Positions 47,022 to 58,802 are shown, numbered from the stretch's first letter. The stretch is 64,000 nt of DNA from Epiperipatus broadwayi (GCA_028023455.1 JAQFVV010001037.1:61603-125602), one strand, 5' to 3'. The notes: generated by a model from the sequence alone, not told the origin. Numbers and translations are program-made.

Positions 47022-47880
47022 TCCTTTTTTTTTTTCAAAAGTAAATTTATTTGACATTGAATCTGTAATGTACCTTATAAACAGTATGTAATTACATTGA
47101 ATTAAGTAGAGCTAAATACATATCTAGATATTGAGTATAAGTACAAACCAAAGTCTTTGGTTATTAGCTGAGTTAATCCATTAGAGTAAGTTCTGTGATG
47201 GAGTACTGCTCCATCTCCCTGTCTTCAATAGTTCGAGTTATTAATAGCTATTCAGCATCTTGACATTACTTCTGATGGGGAGTGTTCACTTTATTCATTA
47301 GGCTTTGCATGAGATACCTTCTTCCCATGGCTTTGATTTAGATAATGATTGTTTTTCTTTGGAGTCTATGGTACATTTAGTCCTTTGAAGTTAATCAACT
47401 CCCACGACTGTTTGTGAAGCCATTCCAGGGCTTATATTTGATCTCTGATGCAAAGGCCTGTTAACAGACTTTTAAATGTTTCCATGACATTTAGGTTTTG
47501 ATGGCCAAATATCAATTTGCTCCTTGTTAGCCACGTTGCAAAAGAGAAAAGGGTGGCTACTCTAATTTTTGAAAAAAATCCAGTTTTGATAGCATTTTGA
47601 ATTATCCTTGCTTCTCTGTAGTCAAAAGCAACTTTTTCATTGATGAATGTCCTCGCCTGGCTTAGTGCAGGACATATGTATAGGATATGTGTGATGGTTT
47701 CATCATTGGTATAGCACAGTTGACACTGGGGCTTTATTTTGGCAAATCCTCTTCTTTGTACCATAAAGTGATTAGTAGGAAGAGATGAGAGGTTGAGTTT
47801 CAGGAGGTAGTCAATTATTTTGGATTCCAAGAACCACTGTTTTGATTTCTTTAGTAACTGCTTATTATTTAGTCCTTAAG
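47022..47880 (-). mobile_element. 5'-truncated family C non-LTR copy, 3' end
   Basis: A minus-strand copy of the C-terminal region and 3' UTR, 5'-truncated near 47,880. The open stretch at 47,830-47,432 (132 codons) contains L-L-K-L-N-L-S-S-L-P-T and the zinc finger C-Q-L-C-Y-T-N-D-E-T-I-T-H-I-L-Y-I-C, aligned with the same parts of the 20 kb and 59 kb copies. It ends at AAATAAATTTACTTTTGAAA, followed by an A11 tail at 47,022-47,040, so it was retrotransposed from a polyadenylated RNA. It cannot encode an active enzyme. Confidence 0.85.
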
Positions 47881-47884
47881 TTAT

Positions 47885-50225
47885 ATTATTTACATGTAGT
47901 TTGTAACCAGTTATTTTTAATTTGAATTCCATTTTCTTTTTTAGCTAGTATTTTAATATTATATAATTTTCTATTATATATATGAGAATAATAATATATC
48001 TTTAAAAATACTATATTTTTAGGGATAAAAATAATTATTTGAAAATATTAAATTTATTGTTACTTACTGAATATGATTAACATTCCTCTTTTTATTCATT
48101 ATTACGATTATCAGTGTCGTTTTCTATTATTGTTTTTGTATTCTTATATTCCAAATCATTTTCCTATTGAAATTTTGTAATAGTTTATATGGAGGAAGAT
48201 AATACGTCGCTGCGTTTAATAAAAATCTATTCAGTGTTATTTTTCTAGAAATGGCTCAGTTCTATCTGCTCTCAAATAATTATTATTGGAATCCATAAAT
48301 CTCAAACTATGAAAAGAATGAAAAATTGCAAATAAACCAATTTTAAAAATTAATGCAGCTGCCAAACAGCCACAAGTAATAACCATTTCTTTTTTCTATG
48401 GCTTCATTTTAGTAATAACGAATAAACAATTCCCAGTAATGTTCCGCAACTAATTAAATTTAAAACCTGTTTATATAAAACAAATATCTCTCAGAGATTT
48501 TGTTTCGGGAAATCACTGAGCATTTAAAATGCAGAGATTTTTAATAAGCCTTTTTTGTAATAAATGTTTTCACTAATATAAAAACTGCTCGCAAATGGTT
48601 TAATTGCTATGATAATAATAGTTAGAGCGTGGAGTTGGGGGAAAGGATTTAATAAATTGTAAGATTTTGAAATAGTTGTTTAATAAATAATAAAAGATTT
48701 TAGTCATCGCTTTTATAGTTTTAATGTATTTGAGTGTTTTGTTGAAATCATTCATTCTTTGAAAATAACCCATTTTATTTTTCTTTGCACTCTATGAAGT
48801 GACTGTGACTTAATAGAACTAAATCATCAGAAGGGAATGATTATTAGATCTGGAGTCTTAAATTATCCTGTCTAGAAGTTGTATTTTTTTTCTTAGTTCT
48901 AAATTTCTTTTATTTATCACTATGTTTGTATGTCTTTTCTACCGAATTTAAAATGTTTTATCAGAATTTCTGAATAGATTAATTAGCTTTGGATTAGTAA
49001 TTATCTTAAATGTTATTCTCTTCATTAATGCAATTGCCTTTTTTTTTTTTTTGTTAAGTTTGAATAATAATTTACTTAAACCAGTTCCTATCTAATTACT
49101 TCTGCTGAAAAAATTGCAGATACAGACATAGTACTACATATGTATTAAATTTAAATTCCATTTTATATCTGTAATAAAAAGGAAATATTAAGTATCAAAA
49201 AAGCTTTTAACTGAATATCCATAATCGAAAAGAAGAAAGAAATAGCTTTTCTTAATTATATATTACTAAACAAAGTCTGTGCACAGTTTTTCAATTATAA
49301 TTAATTATCTTCATTGTTCAATGAAAAATATCATGTATGTATGAATATAAATGCTTTTGGGTAGTGAATTTATAAAAAATATGATGATTCCTTTATTAAT
49401 CTAAATTAATTTTATAGAATCATTAACTTTACTGTTTTTAACTCAAAAGGAACCTTCCTAATATCTTTTCCTACTCCTAAAGATAAATGGGATGAGTGGG
49501 TGGGAGGAGAATTATTATTTAATATCAGCAAAATAACTTAGATCTTTTTTAAAAATCTCTAAATACAGTGGAGCTGTGAACTATGTTCTATTTTCTTCCA
49601 ACCCCCCTCCTCCAACATATATAGTGTATAGTAACTCACGTTTTGTTGCTAAACATTGATTAGAATAGAACAAAGATTATTGATATTAAACTGCAAACTT
49701 ATAATACTTTTCATCGTGCATATATATATATATTGAAGCAGTCGGATCTAAGTTCGATCCTAGCTTCATGATCTTTCACATGTAGCCAACTTCAAACCCT
49801 TGTACTAACTTTGAATTTCCGATGCAATGGGGCTTTATGCGTTCAGTCCACGCTAGTTTCCTTAAAGAAAAACTATTATAAATGTGTGTTAAAATTAATT
49901 CATTTGAGATTTAAACTAATCATTTCTATTAATAAATTCATGTTAGAATTATTCATGAATTTATATATATTATAACTGCGTGGATTGTGCGTGTATATAT
50001 ATTTATAAATGTTTAAATATATATAATTGTTCGAAAGTTTCATTGCGTCGGAATGTTTATTTTACTTTTAAATAATATGTTAAATTTTTAGTGATTAAAA
50101 GCCACATTCTTTCGATAAGCTTTCAGATTTTCTCTTTCCAAAACAATGGTTAAAGTTTTTATTAATTAGAAATAGATAAGTCTTTAAAATGTTAGGACGG
50201 TCCTAATTAAAATCATTTTCTGATA
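47885..50225. other. AT-rich stretch, no gene seen
   Basis: No coding frame or repeat recognised. A GC-richer patch near 49,740-49,860 contains a box-B-like AGTTCGATCCTAG but does not fold as a tRNA. Confidence 0.5.
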
Positions 50226-50230
50226 TTAAA

Positions 50231-50258
50231 AATTCATTTTCTAATTAGAAAATGAATT
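50231..50258. repeat. Perfect 28-bp palindrome
   Basis: AATTCATTTTCTAA followed by its exact complement, with no spacer. Confidence 0.9.
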
Positions 50259-50479
50259 CAAGTTAATGAGTTTGAAAGCCTTATCAAGGGAATGTATCTA
50301 ACAACAACTAGTAAATTTTTTGTAAGATTGATTTAGCCTAAAGGCATCAGATACAGTATAAAGAGCCCAGGAAAAGTTTCCAAGCAGCTATTATTCATCA
50401 TTAAGAGAAGCTATATATATTTCATTAGAGAAGTCACCCAGTTAAATTATGAAGTAAAATAGTGTTTCTACCATGGTGG

Positions 50480-50522
50480 GGGGGCTTAACTTCAAGAGTC
50501 TGACTACGTTCCTTAAGCCCCC
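50480..50522. repeat. GC-rich hairpin, 10-bp stem
   Basis: GGGGGCTTAA and TTAAGCCCCC enclose 23 bases, in an otherwise AT-rich region. A 66-codon plus-strand frame starts 13 bases later (50,535-50,735). It has no recognisable domain and an in-frame stop just upstream, so I do not call it a gene. Confidence 0.7.
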
Positions 50523-50739
50523 TGAAAATCTTCAATGTGGCTGCAATATAAAAATTCATATACCAATCGTAAGCTGCCAAACCTTAGAGAAATCTATCAA
50601 AATGCTTTTCACATAATTTTCAATATGCGAGCATATGTTTCATCCAACTGGACTCTGCCCTGTGGAAACGCAGAAGTCAACCATGAAGAAATGGTAATAT
50701 CTTTCCTTTTGAACCTGGCCAGTTCTGAACTTTAAGAGA

Positions 50740-51269
50740 TCGGAATATCTACTGTAAAATTGTCTTTTGTTAATGTTATTTTAAATTATGTAGTAATTCT
50801 CTATCTTAATCTCTAGTCTTTAAATTTAATATTTAACTTTCTCATTTCTTACGATGGCGGTTCATTTATTATATTATATATGTGCTCTTCGTGATTTATT
50901 AATATTGTTTATTTTTTATTATATGCCAATAATAACTTCAACTCGATAATAATTTCCTTCGTTGCATTTGCCTTGTTAAATAATATATTTATTTTTACAG
51001 TAATTCTTACCCACTAGAACTATTTTGATACAGTTCTATTAATTATCGAGTTGAGTGATTTGTACAATTTTTGCTATTTTATTAATGGCTAATAACAACA
51101 AATTATTAGCTCAATTTTTAACCTATGCTCCCGGTCACTTTACTGAATTTATAATAGTTATTTATTCACATTAATTTATTGTTTGCAAAAAGGTTGATAA
51201 AGGAATTAAATGAATATATATTCTAATTCAAATGTTATACTTTCTATTAATATTCAGGAAGGGCATGGG
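50740..51269. other. No gene seen
   Basis: Contains a loose inverted repeat, AACTCGATAAT at about 50,940 and ATTATCGAGTT at about 51,045, and nothing else I can support. Confidence 0.45.
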
Positions 51270-51851
51270 ATTTAGGGCATAATTAATATAATTTCTAATT
51301 GCATTAAATACTTTTGATTAAAGCACGTTTGACTTTAATTTAACTTGATCAGGTCATCACGTAGAGCACTCTTTATATAAATTGGGTTTTATTATTTAAA
51401 TACGATGATTACCAAGTCATCATTTTCCGAACGTTGCTGACGCGAGCCATCTCCTGTTTCATAGGCTTGTCCTCAGTGATATTTCTATTAGTTTAATTAT
51501 ATAGGAAGAAAGCACTTCCTCCACTTGCTCGTTTTATATTTGGAACACCAAAGGTTCGAGGCTACGACCCGACCTGGTTTTCCCTGTGTTCTATGGATCC
51601 TTCATATAGGGCATTGAAGACTTGTCAAATACAAGCAGCCCTGCTATTTTCTCAAATCATAGACAAGCCATTATTTTTCACATTTATTCTTATAGCTCAT
51701 AAGTCGTCAGTACCGTTTATTTCTCAGTTCCAGTAAAGCCCGCTCTCATCCTCGTAAATCGTGATGAATTGATTTTATTAAAGTCGAACAAATTAATATT
51801 TATTTATAATTAAATAAGTTTTTTATTAAATATTAAAGTTATGCCCTAAAT
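51270..51851. mobile_element. Possible short inverted-repeat transposon, ~580 bp
   Basis: ATTTAGGGCATAA at 51,270-51,282 has its exact complement at 51,839-51,851. Weaker matching (TTAAT/ATTAA) continues just inside. The interior is more GC-rich than the flanks and has no open frame. Thirteen bases is a modest terminal repeat, so chance is not excluded. Confidence 0.4.
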
Positions 51852-52269
51852 ACGTATCTTGTTCTTTGTGAATTGATTTGCGAATGTGAAAATAAATCTC
51901 ACATTCTTTCCTTTAGAATCAGAATAATAATTTCAGTCATAGCCAAATACCTTTATCTACCTTTATTTTCTTGTCGGGGGCATAGACATATATTTATCAT
52001 ATAATATTGCGTAATAGTATTGGCATATAATAAGGACTGCCATTCTTGTTGTAAATATAAATTCTGTTTAAAGACTAGAGGTAATCTATATAATCACAAT
52101 CTAAAAGTTGAACAAAATTATAATTATTATTAAATATTTTATTAACACATTTGGGTTTTTTTTTTTAAACTTTCTTTCTTATTCAAATTATTTTAATATT
52201 AATGCTCACTGTCTGTATTGGCAACCCGAACATATATATATGAGTTGACTTATAAAGATTGTTAGTTAT
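51852..52269. other. AT-rich stretch, no gene seen
   Basis: No supported feature. Confidence 0.5.
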
Positions 52270-52285
52270 TTTATTATACTTTATT
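52270..52285 (-). terminator. Tandem polyadenylation signals
   Basis: Two AATAAA hexamers read on the minus strand just after the stop of the possible terminal exon. In AT-rich DNA such hexamers are common, so this is only supporting evidence. Confidence 0.35.
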
Positions 52286-52306
52286 AGAGTTAGATCAGGA
52301 GTCTCA

Positions 52307-52471
52307 TTAATCATCATCATCCGTTGAGCTAGTTCCTTGGCGCATAGTCATGTACCGTCGATATATGTCATCCATTGATTTGATCTGAGCTCGTGAGTTG
52401 GGTTTGAATTCAGTTTGAACCACCTGAGTTTGAATCCCACTTTGAGTTTGGGTTTGTTGATGTGTTGGCTT
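52307..52471 (-). CDS. Possible 3'-terminal exon of a host gene
   Basis: A minus-strand open stretch of about 54 codons with higher GC and a non-random protein. It starts with a Q/T-rich part (T-H-Q-Q-T-Q-T-Q-S-G), then S-M-D-D-I-Y-R-R-Y-M-T-M-R-Q-G and an acidic end, D-D-D-D, before the stop at 52,309-52,307. A usable splice acceptor AG lies at 52,473-52,472, downstream of AT-rich sequence. The same frame continues upstream as (TA)n-derived residues, which are surely not protein. AATAAA signals on this strand lie 22-37 bases past the stop (52,285-52,280 and 52,275-52,270). I do not recognise the protein. Other exons would lie at higher coordinates; none is recognised there. Confidence 0.45.
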   Translation of the reverse strand, partial: KPTHQQTQTQSGIQTQVVQTEFKPNSRAQIKSMDDIYRRYMTMRQGTSSTDDDD

Positions 52472-52614
52472 CTTTTTGACCGGTACAATATATATATATA
52501 TATATAACATGAACAACTTATATATAGATATAGTATGCATATAAATCAAGATTATAGTAGAAACAAAATTTTATAATTCAATTATTACCAATTTTCTTTT
52601 CTGAGCCAACATAA

Positions 52615-52753
52615 TATCTGGTAAAATGAAAATACACAGAGAAAATACACCACTATATGCCATGAATATGATATAGTAAAAATATATTGAAAGCATGCTA
52701 GGCAGTAATAAAGCTAAATATTATTTCTGTGTTTATTTTCATTATACCAGATA
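52615..52753. repeat. Small foldback (MITE-like), ~139 bp
   Basis: The left arm, TATCTGGTAAAATGAAAATA onward, pairs with the right arm ending TTTTCATTATACCAGATA over about 32 bases with few mismatches. The loop is about 75 bases. Confidence 0.7.
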
Positions 52754-52759
52754 AACAAA

Positions 52760-53572
52760 ATTTTAATAATAATAATATAGTTATTAATTATAAATTGAGG
52801 AGATAAATTCACATTTCTTTTATTGAGTGTATATTCACTCATATATTCATTGAAGCAATAAGAATAAGAAAGAAAAACTAAATATAATATTTTTATTTTT
52901 AAAATAAAATAAATAGGGAAATGTCTGACTTTCCTAGCTATTAAATACTATCTAGGCAATATTCTTTTTTTAATAGCCTTTTTTCTCTTATAGAAACATA
53001 ATAATGGTCTTGTTTTCAAAAAATTGAAATCTGTAATTATTTTGACCTTTTAGCATGTTCTAAATTTTTGCAAAACTTTTAACTCTTAATTGAGCTATTG
53101 GTACGCTCTCTGTATTACATTTTTGTAAATACAAACTTATAAAAGTAATGTCTTGTTATGTATGACTTGCTTTTTTTGATTATTAAAACTTTTAACATTA
53201 TGTTCAGAAAATTAAAACAGGCAAAATTCACTATACGTATTGCCACAGAAATGGTGATCATGTGATGTTCAGAAAATATTTTATTATTCAAAATACAGCA
53301 CATCAAATTTAGACAGGTAATAAAAAGGAATAAAATTTAAGTGCTTTTTACATAAACTGAAGATATTTTATTTTATGTAAAATCACATCTGATGCTCAGA
53401 GAAGGAAAAATGACTACTGAATATAAAATTTGCAAATTTTAATACTTTTCCCCCCTTTATTTATATATTTTTGTTTGTTTGTTTATAATCTTTTTTGGAT
53501 TGTATAGAATTTGAGTATGTAGTTAGATACAGTGTTGTTTATGACTCCACATATCATTTATTGTTATAAATA
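52760..53572. other. AT-rich stretch, no gene seen
   Basis: No supported feature. Confidence 0.55.
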
Positions 53573-54571
53573 CAATTTATCCAAAGTTCAAACACTTTTT
53601 AGCAAAACTTTATTTGTACATACACCTACATTTTGACTGACCTGCAGTCTTCTTCAGGAGCTATGATATAATGAACAAAAAAAAACATAACTATATAATA
53701 ACATCATAAAAAACTTTTTAAACAATAAAAAACTAAAAACAACATAAAATATTTTTATTAAAAAACTGAAATAAATAATCAAACCCAAATAAAACAATTA
53801 ATATAAAATAAAATGTAAATAAATATAAATTATACATGTATATTCTTAACTTTATACATATATACATTCAAGGACAACTATTGATCTAAATATTATCTAT
53901 TTTATTATTATTAACAATCTACTAATTATCTGTATTCTTCATAAACTTAAACTTTATGATTATTAACTAAAATTCTTTTAATTTTAAATCATAATATTTA
54001 TTATTTTTTTACTCATTCTTCTTTTAAAATTAATATTTTATATTTATTATTATTGAATATTTAAAACTTATAAACTTTATAATCTTTACACTTACTAAGG
54101 TTATTTTGATCTTCTAAATAAAAAAAATGAAAAATCGTTTTTTTCAAAAAAATAATAATAAAATAATAATAATCATAAAGTTTAAGTTTATGAAGAATAC
54201 ATATAATTAGTAGATTGTTAATAATAATAAAATAGAAATATTTAGATTAATAGTTGTCCTTGAATGTATATATGTATAAAATTAAGAATACACATGTATA
54301 ATTTATATTTATTTTTTATTTATGTAGTACATTTTATTTTATATTAATTGTTTTATTTGGGTTTGATTATTTATTTCAGTTTTTTTAATATATATATTTT
54401 ATGTTGTTTTTAGTTTTTTATTGTTTAAAAGGTTTTTTATGATGTTATTATATAGTTATGTTTTTTTTGTTCATTATATCATAGCTCTGAAGAAGACTGC
54501 AAGTCAGTCAAAACATAGGTGTATGTACAAATAAAGTTTTGCTAAAAAGTGTTTGAAGTTTGGATAAATTG
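53573..54571. repeat. 1-kb palindrome with hammerhead-like arms (Penelope-type terminal repeats)
   Basis: Arms of about 395-400 bases (53,573-53,968 and about 54,172-54,571) are inverted copies of each other, about 90% alike or better by eye, around a 200-base AT-rich spacer. In the right arm, CTGAAGAAGACTGCAAG then TCAGTC forms a stem (GACTG/CAGTC). It is followed by AAAAC and a second stem (ACAT/ATGT), ending GTAC-AAATAAAG. That is the order of a hammerhead: CUGANGA, stem II, GAAAC, stem III, NUH. The left arm carries the same on the minus strand with CAGG in the stem II loop. Hammerheads of this kind are known from the terminal repeats of Penelope-like elements, often present in inverted orientation. 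No RT is present between the arms. Confidence 0.75.
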
Positions 54572-55267
54572 TTTTTATATGATATTATGGCAAACATAAA
54601 GAAAAGTGTGGTTTTGGTCATTTATTGTTTTTAGACAGATAATAATTATGAGGATTTCTATCATTTACATATAAAAGTTTATTAAAAATAATAATATACT
54701 CGATTCCTTATATCTGCATTAAGTATGATTATTCCAGGACATGATTGAGTAAATAAAGAGCTATGTAATAAAAGATTTAAATTGCTTTACAAATTCTAAA
54801 TCAGTGGTCGAGAACCTTCAGTTCAGGGACCAACCCTGATCTTTGAAGGTTTTTAATATGTCCTCCAGCTATTTTCAAAAACATATATATATAATGACCC
54901 TGTATAAAACTTCTCTTTCAACATGCACATAATTCAAATATTGAAATAAGAGTTAAATAAAATATTTATTTTCTCATTTATATTCAACCTTTAGTATCAT
55001 CCTAGTTTGTTTTATCATACATGCAATATTCCAACAAATTATCTTTATTGTGTTCTCTATCTCAGTGATCGGCAATCTTTTAGATATTGTGGACCACTAA
55101 TGTAATTTTTAAAGGTATGAATTAATGCAAGAATTGAGTATGATATATATATATATTTATTTATATATTAATAATTTTAATAGAAAAATAATAATAAATA
55201 ATAGTAATATATATTAAAAATTAGTGCAACATTTGCTGCTCTTGGTTTAAAATTATTTTACTAATCC
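54572..55267. other. Region with two hAT-like end sequences
   Basis: CAGTGGTCGAGAACCTTC at 54,802 and CAGTGATCGGCAATCTTT at 55,063 both resemble the CAGTG-G-T-C-C-A-type termini of hAT transposons. The second lies 205 bases beyond the stop side of the hAT pseudogene and could be its terminus. Partner ends were not found. Confidence 0.45.
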
Positions 55268-55759
55268 TTAAAGTTCCAATGATGTCTCTGCAACACATAA
55301 ATGAGCTTTTACTTCAAGCCAAGTGCGATACTTGTTTTTAATAGCTGTTATAGTTAAGAACATTATTTCACACAAGTAGGTCATTGTGAATGGAATCAAA
55401 ATTTTTAAGGCTTCTTCACTCAATATTGGATATTTTCTTTTTACAAAAATGATTTCTTGAAGATGAGTTGAATTGAAATTAGAGACCATCATCTGATGAT
55501 AATTCAATTAAACTTTTATTTTCTTTCATATTTAAATTGCTTTTTTCAATATTTGAATAAAATGGATTTGACTATCCATATATTTCAATTTCTGGGATCC
55601 TCTTCTTTTGAATAATAATCTTCAAAAGACTCTTTGAGTGACTGCAAGTGCTGTTGAACAAGTCATATTATTTGTCAGTTGATGTCTTTTTCTTTCATGT
55701 ATTCATTCCAGATTTGGAATCATTTGCAAATCTTCATCAATTAATCATGTTTTCCATAG

Positions 55760-55799
<40 letters not shown>

Positions 55800-57141
55800 G
55801 TGTCCATTTTACTTCGCAAAGTAAAAATGTCTGAAAGTTGTCATTGAATAGATATGTTCAACTCATTTAACAAAGAAAAAATGTCTGCCAAATAAGCAAG
55901 CTTTGCTAGCCAGTTATCATTAAAGAAGAGATTTTGGAATTTAGAATTACTTTGTTGTTGAAAGAATAATTTTACTTCTTGTCGCATATTAAACAATTGG
56001 ATTAAAACTTTACCCCTTGCCAGCCAATGCACATCAGCATGAAGAAGATGTTTATGTTGCGAGCCCATTTCATCACAAAATGATTCAAATAATTGAGAGT
56101 TCAGAGCTTTATGTCAAATTTTATTTATAATTTTAATTCCATCAGACAGAACTTTATGTAATTCTGGAGACAATCTTTTTATGGCAAGTTGTTCATGGTA
56201 TAAAATACAGTGAGTAAAAATTATATCTGTGCCCAACATCTTTTACTTTTTTAACAACTCCAGATTGATGCCCAGTCATACTTTGCAGCACTGTCTGTGT
56301 ATATTCGCAAACATTTCCCCCAATCAATTTAATGTTTTTGAAAATAATCATTCAGTACATCAAAAATTTCAGATCCAGTTGTTCTTTCTGGCAAGTTGAG
56401 TGCGTATAGAAATTCTTCTTTTAAATATTCTTTGAAATTAAATCTACAAAGCAAAGAAGAATAGTCTTGTTTGTTATGCCAGTTGGTTCATCAAGTTGAA
56501 TTGCATAAAATGTTGCATATTTGACCATTCAGCCAATCCTTCAATTCTGCATTTCACAGACCTAGCAGACATAGGAATTGCCTTCATTTTTTGGGTGGCT
56601 TGATTTTCCAAAACCTCCTCATAAGCTTGTAATAAACAAGGTTTAATTAGTACTTCTCCGGTTATATAAGATTTTTTTGATTTCGCTATTCGAAGTGCTT
56701 TCAAATAAGAGGTATTTAATACAGACTTATTTTGAATTGTCAGTTTTTTTAAAGAATTTATTTGCTTTTGTAAATTGTCATGCAATCTTTGAAAATATTT
56801 GACTGGCTTATTAGCTAAATCTGAATGTTTAGTCAGCAAATGTCTAGTAAGTTTTGACGGTTCCATAGGGTCATTGGATAAACTCCCAGAACATACAACA
56901 CAAAATGGTCATGGATCAAGTTCAGTTTTAGGTTCTTATATAAAACCATATTTCAAATAATCATGATCATATTGTCTTAAAACATTTTTTTTTTCTTTTG
57001 ACCATCAGTTTTATCTTCTTCCCTACTGGTGCTTGATGATAGTGGAATTTGTGAAGGTTCTATTGATTCTTCAACTAACTCACATTTACTTTGAAGTGCT
57101 GCCAAAAAAATAAAAATTGTTGATTGCTTCTTTTTGCCCAT
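55268..57141 (-). pseudogene. hAT transposase (ZBED5/FAM200-like), decayed
   Basis: A minus-strand transposase gene in pieces. It starts at ATG 57,141-57,139 with a basic leader (M-G-K-K-K-Q-S-T). BED-finger remains follow near 56,900, with P-S-K-L-T-R-H-L and the T-K-H end. A helical region runs over 56,866-56,474 (C-L-L-Q-A-Y, K-A-I-P-M-S). The RNase-H-like core is marked by L-L-H-A-D-V-H-W-L-A-R-G-K-V-L at about 56,040-55,985. The C-terminal dimerisation region ends it: Y-P-I-L-S-E-E-A-L-K-I-L-I-P-F and Y-L-C-E at 55,435-55,360. The usual family motif reads W-L-S-R-G; here it is W-L-A-R-G. Several stops and frameshifts, and a (TA)n insertion at 55,763, show it is dead. The family includes domesticated host genes, but the decay rules that out here. 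Confidence 0.85.
55763..55797. repeat. (TA)n microsatellite inside the hAT pseudogene
   Basis: About 17 TA units lying between transposase-coding segments. Confidence 0.9.
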
Positions 57142-57144
57142 TTT

Positions 57145-57960
57145 AATTTTTTATTATTATTTATTTTTTATCCTAGAACGAAACAAAAATAATATATTTC
57201 TAATAATTTTTATTGCTAAACTGTATTTAAAATATTATGTATAATGCTAAACTTAACTTTAAAAATGCAAAAAGTATTTGGCTACTGATAAGTGCAAAAT
57301 TTCAAATGCATATACTTTGTTACATATAGGAGTATAATAAGTACAAATAAGAAGTTATTTTTTTAATGTTGATGCCGAGATGCCACGGACATTTAAAGAA
57401 GTATGGAAATATATATTGGAAAGATTGAAAGAATTATGGTTATGAATTATTGAATACTTTACTTTAATTGTATGCTTATACAATAAGATGATTCATATGA
57501 CTATAAAAAAAACAATAAAACATATGTGAAAGACAATGATATGCATCCACATATATTTGAATGGATTTAATACTGAAGTAACAGTTTTACTCAATGTTGT
57601 GTTCATTACCATTGCCAGGTGTGGTGAGGCAAAGACTGTAGATAAAGAAATAAAATAAGACAATTTGAAAGATATACTTGCTTCCAAGAGTATAACATTT
57701 CTGTGCAATACAGTCATGCACATCTCTACTGTAGCTGTGAAATACTCAAATTTTTTATTTTTGTTGTATATATTTTCTGACTAGCTTTAGTTATATTTTT
57801 TATCCATTTTATTTTATGAATTTAACTACCTACACATTTCAAAAAAGATAATAATATAATTTCAATTTTTATTAGTGAAGAAAAAAAAACAATTTATTAC
57901 ATAACCTTCAATATAAATTTAATATTCATTTTACACAAGAGGTAATGACACTTCGTTTGT
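57145..57960. other. AT-rich stretch, no gene seen
   Basis: The 5' terminus of the hAT element should lie here, but no complement of its candidate 3' end is visible. A 76-codon minus-strand frame at 57,493-57,723 has no domain. Confidence 0.5.
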
Positions 57961-57966
57961 GTAATT

Positions 57967-58802
57967 CATCATCATCATCATCATCAACCATTATCAATCC
58001 ACTGCAGGATGAAGGTCTCTCCAAGTTTAATCCATCTTCTTCGATCTTTAGCTTCTCTTCTCCACACCACCCCTGTACATTTTCTTATTTCATCCATCCA
58101 TCTCACATGTGGTTTCTTTCTGGGTCTTTTACAATCTCTTGGAATCCAGTTTAAAATTTCAATTGTCCATCTATTATCATCTCTTCTAGCAATATGTCCA
58201 GCCCAACTCCATTTCAATCTTTTAATTTTTTCAATAAGGTCAGTAACACCTGTTTGTCTTACCCATACATTGCGTTTTCGATCTCTTCTTGTTACTCCCA
58301 ACATACATCTCTCCATACTCCTTTGAGTGGTCTGAAGTCTCTGTATTGCTCTTCTATTAAGTGTCCAAGTCTCAGATCCATAAGTAAGAACTGGTAAAAG
58401 ACATTTGTTAAAAACCATCCTTTTCAAACACATAGGCATATTTCCTTTTAGTATCAAGTTATTTCTACCAAAAGCACTCCAACCAAGTTTAATTCTATGA
58501 TTAATTTCCCCCATTATGTTTCCATCTGTATTAATAATCTGACCAAGGTATTTGTAACTGTTAACTTCTTCTAATTTTTCATAATCAATCTTTATTTTCA
58601 TATTTTGAGCAAATCGATTAAACATTACTTTAGTCTTTTTAACATTTATCTTTAGTCCTACTTTTCTACTTTCATCTGCTAACTCCTGCAACATTTCCTG
58701 CAGCTCTGAAGCATTATTTGCAAAAACAACTACATCATCTGCGAAATCTAAATGACTTAAATACTCTCCGTTTACTTTCACTCCTTTAGTTTTCCATTTT
58801 AG
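57967..58802 (-). mobile_element. RTE retrotransposon copy B, 3' fragment
   Basis: Same family as the 23-26 kb element and better preserved. It ends at 57,967 in a (GAT)n tail of about seven units on the minus strand. The other side is cut sharply at 58,802, inside the RT-coding region, where an unrelated element begins. It has the ~55 bases that copy A lost. Confidence 0.9.

Noticed and set aside
49730-49860. tRNA gene or tRNA-derived SINE (box-B-like AGTTCGATCC)
   Set aside because: The T-arm does not pair correctly around TTCGATC, there is no box A at the right distance, and no cloverleaf could be drawn.
50535-50735. 66-codon plus-strand frame as a host exon
   Set aside because: In-frame stop four codons upstream, no acceptor, and no recognisable protein. 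Kept only as a side note to the hairpin.
55268-57141. Domesticated hAT-derived host gene
   Set aside because: Several frame breaks and a (TA)n insertion interrupt the coding region, so it is a decayed transposon copy.
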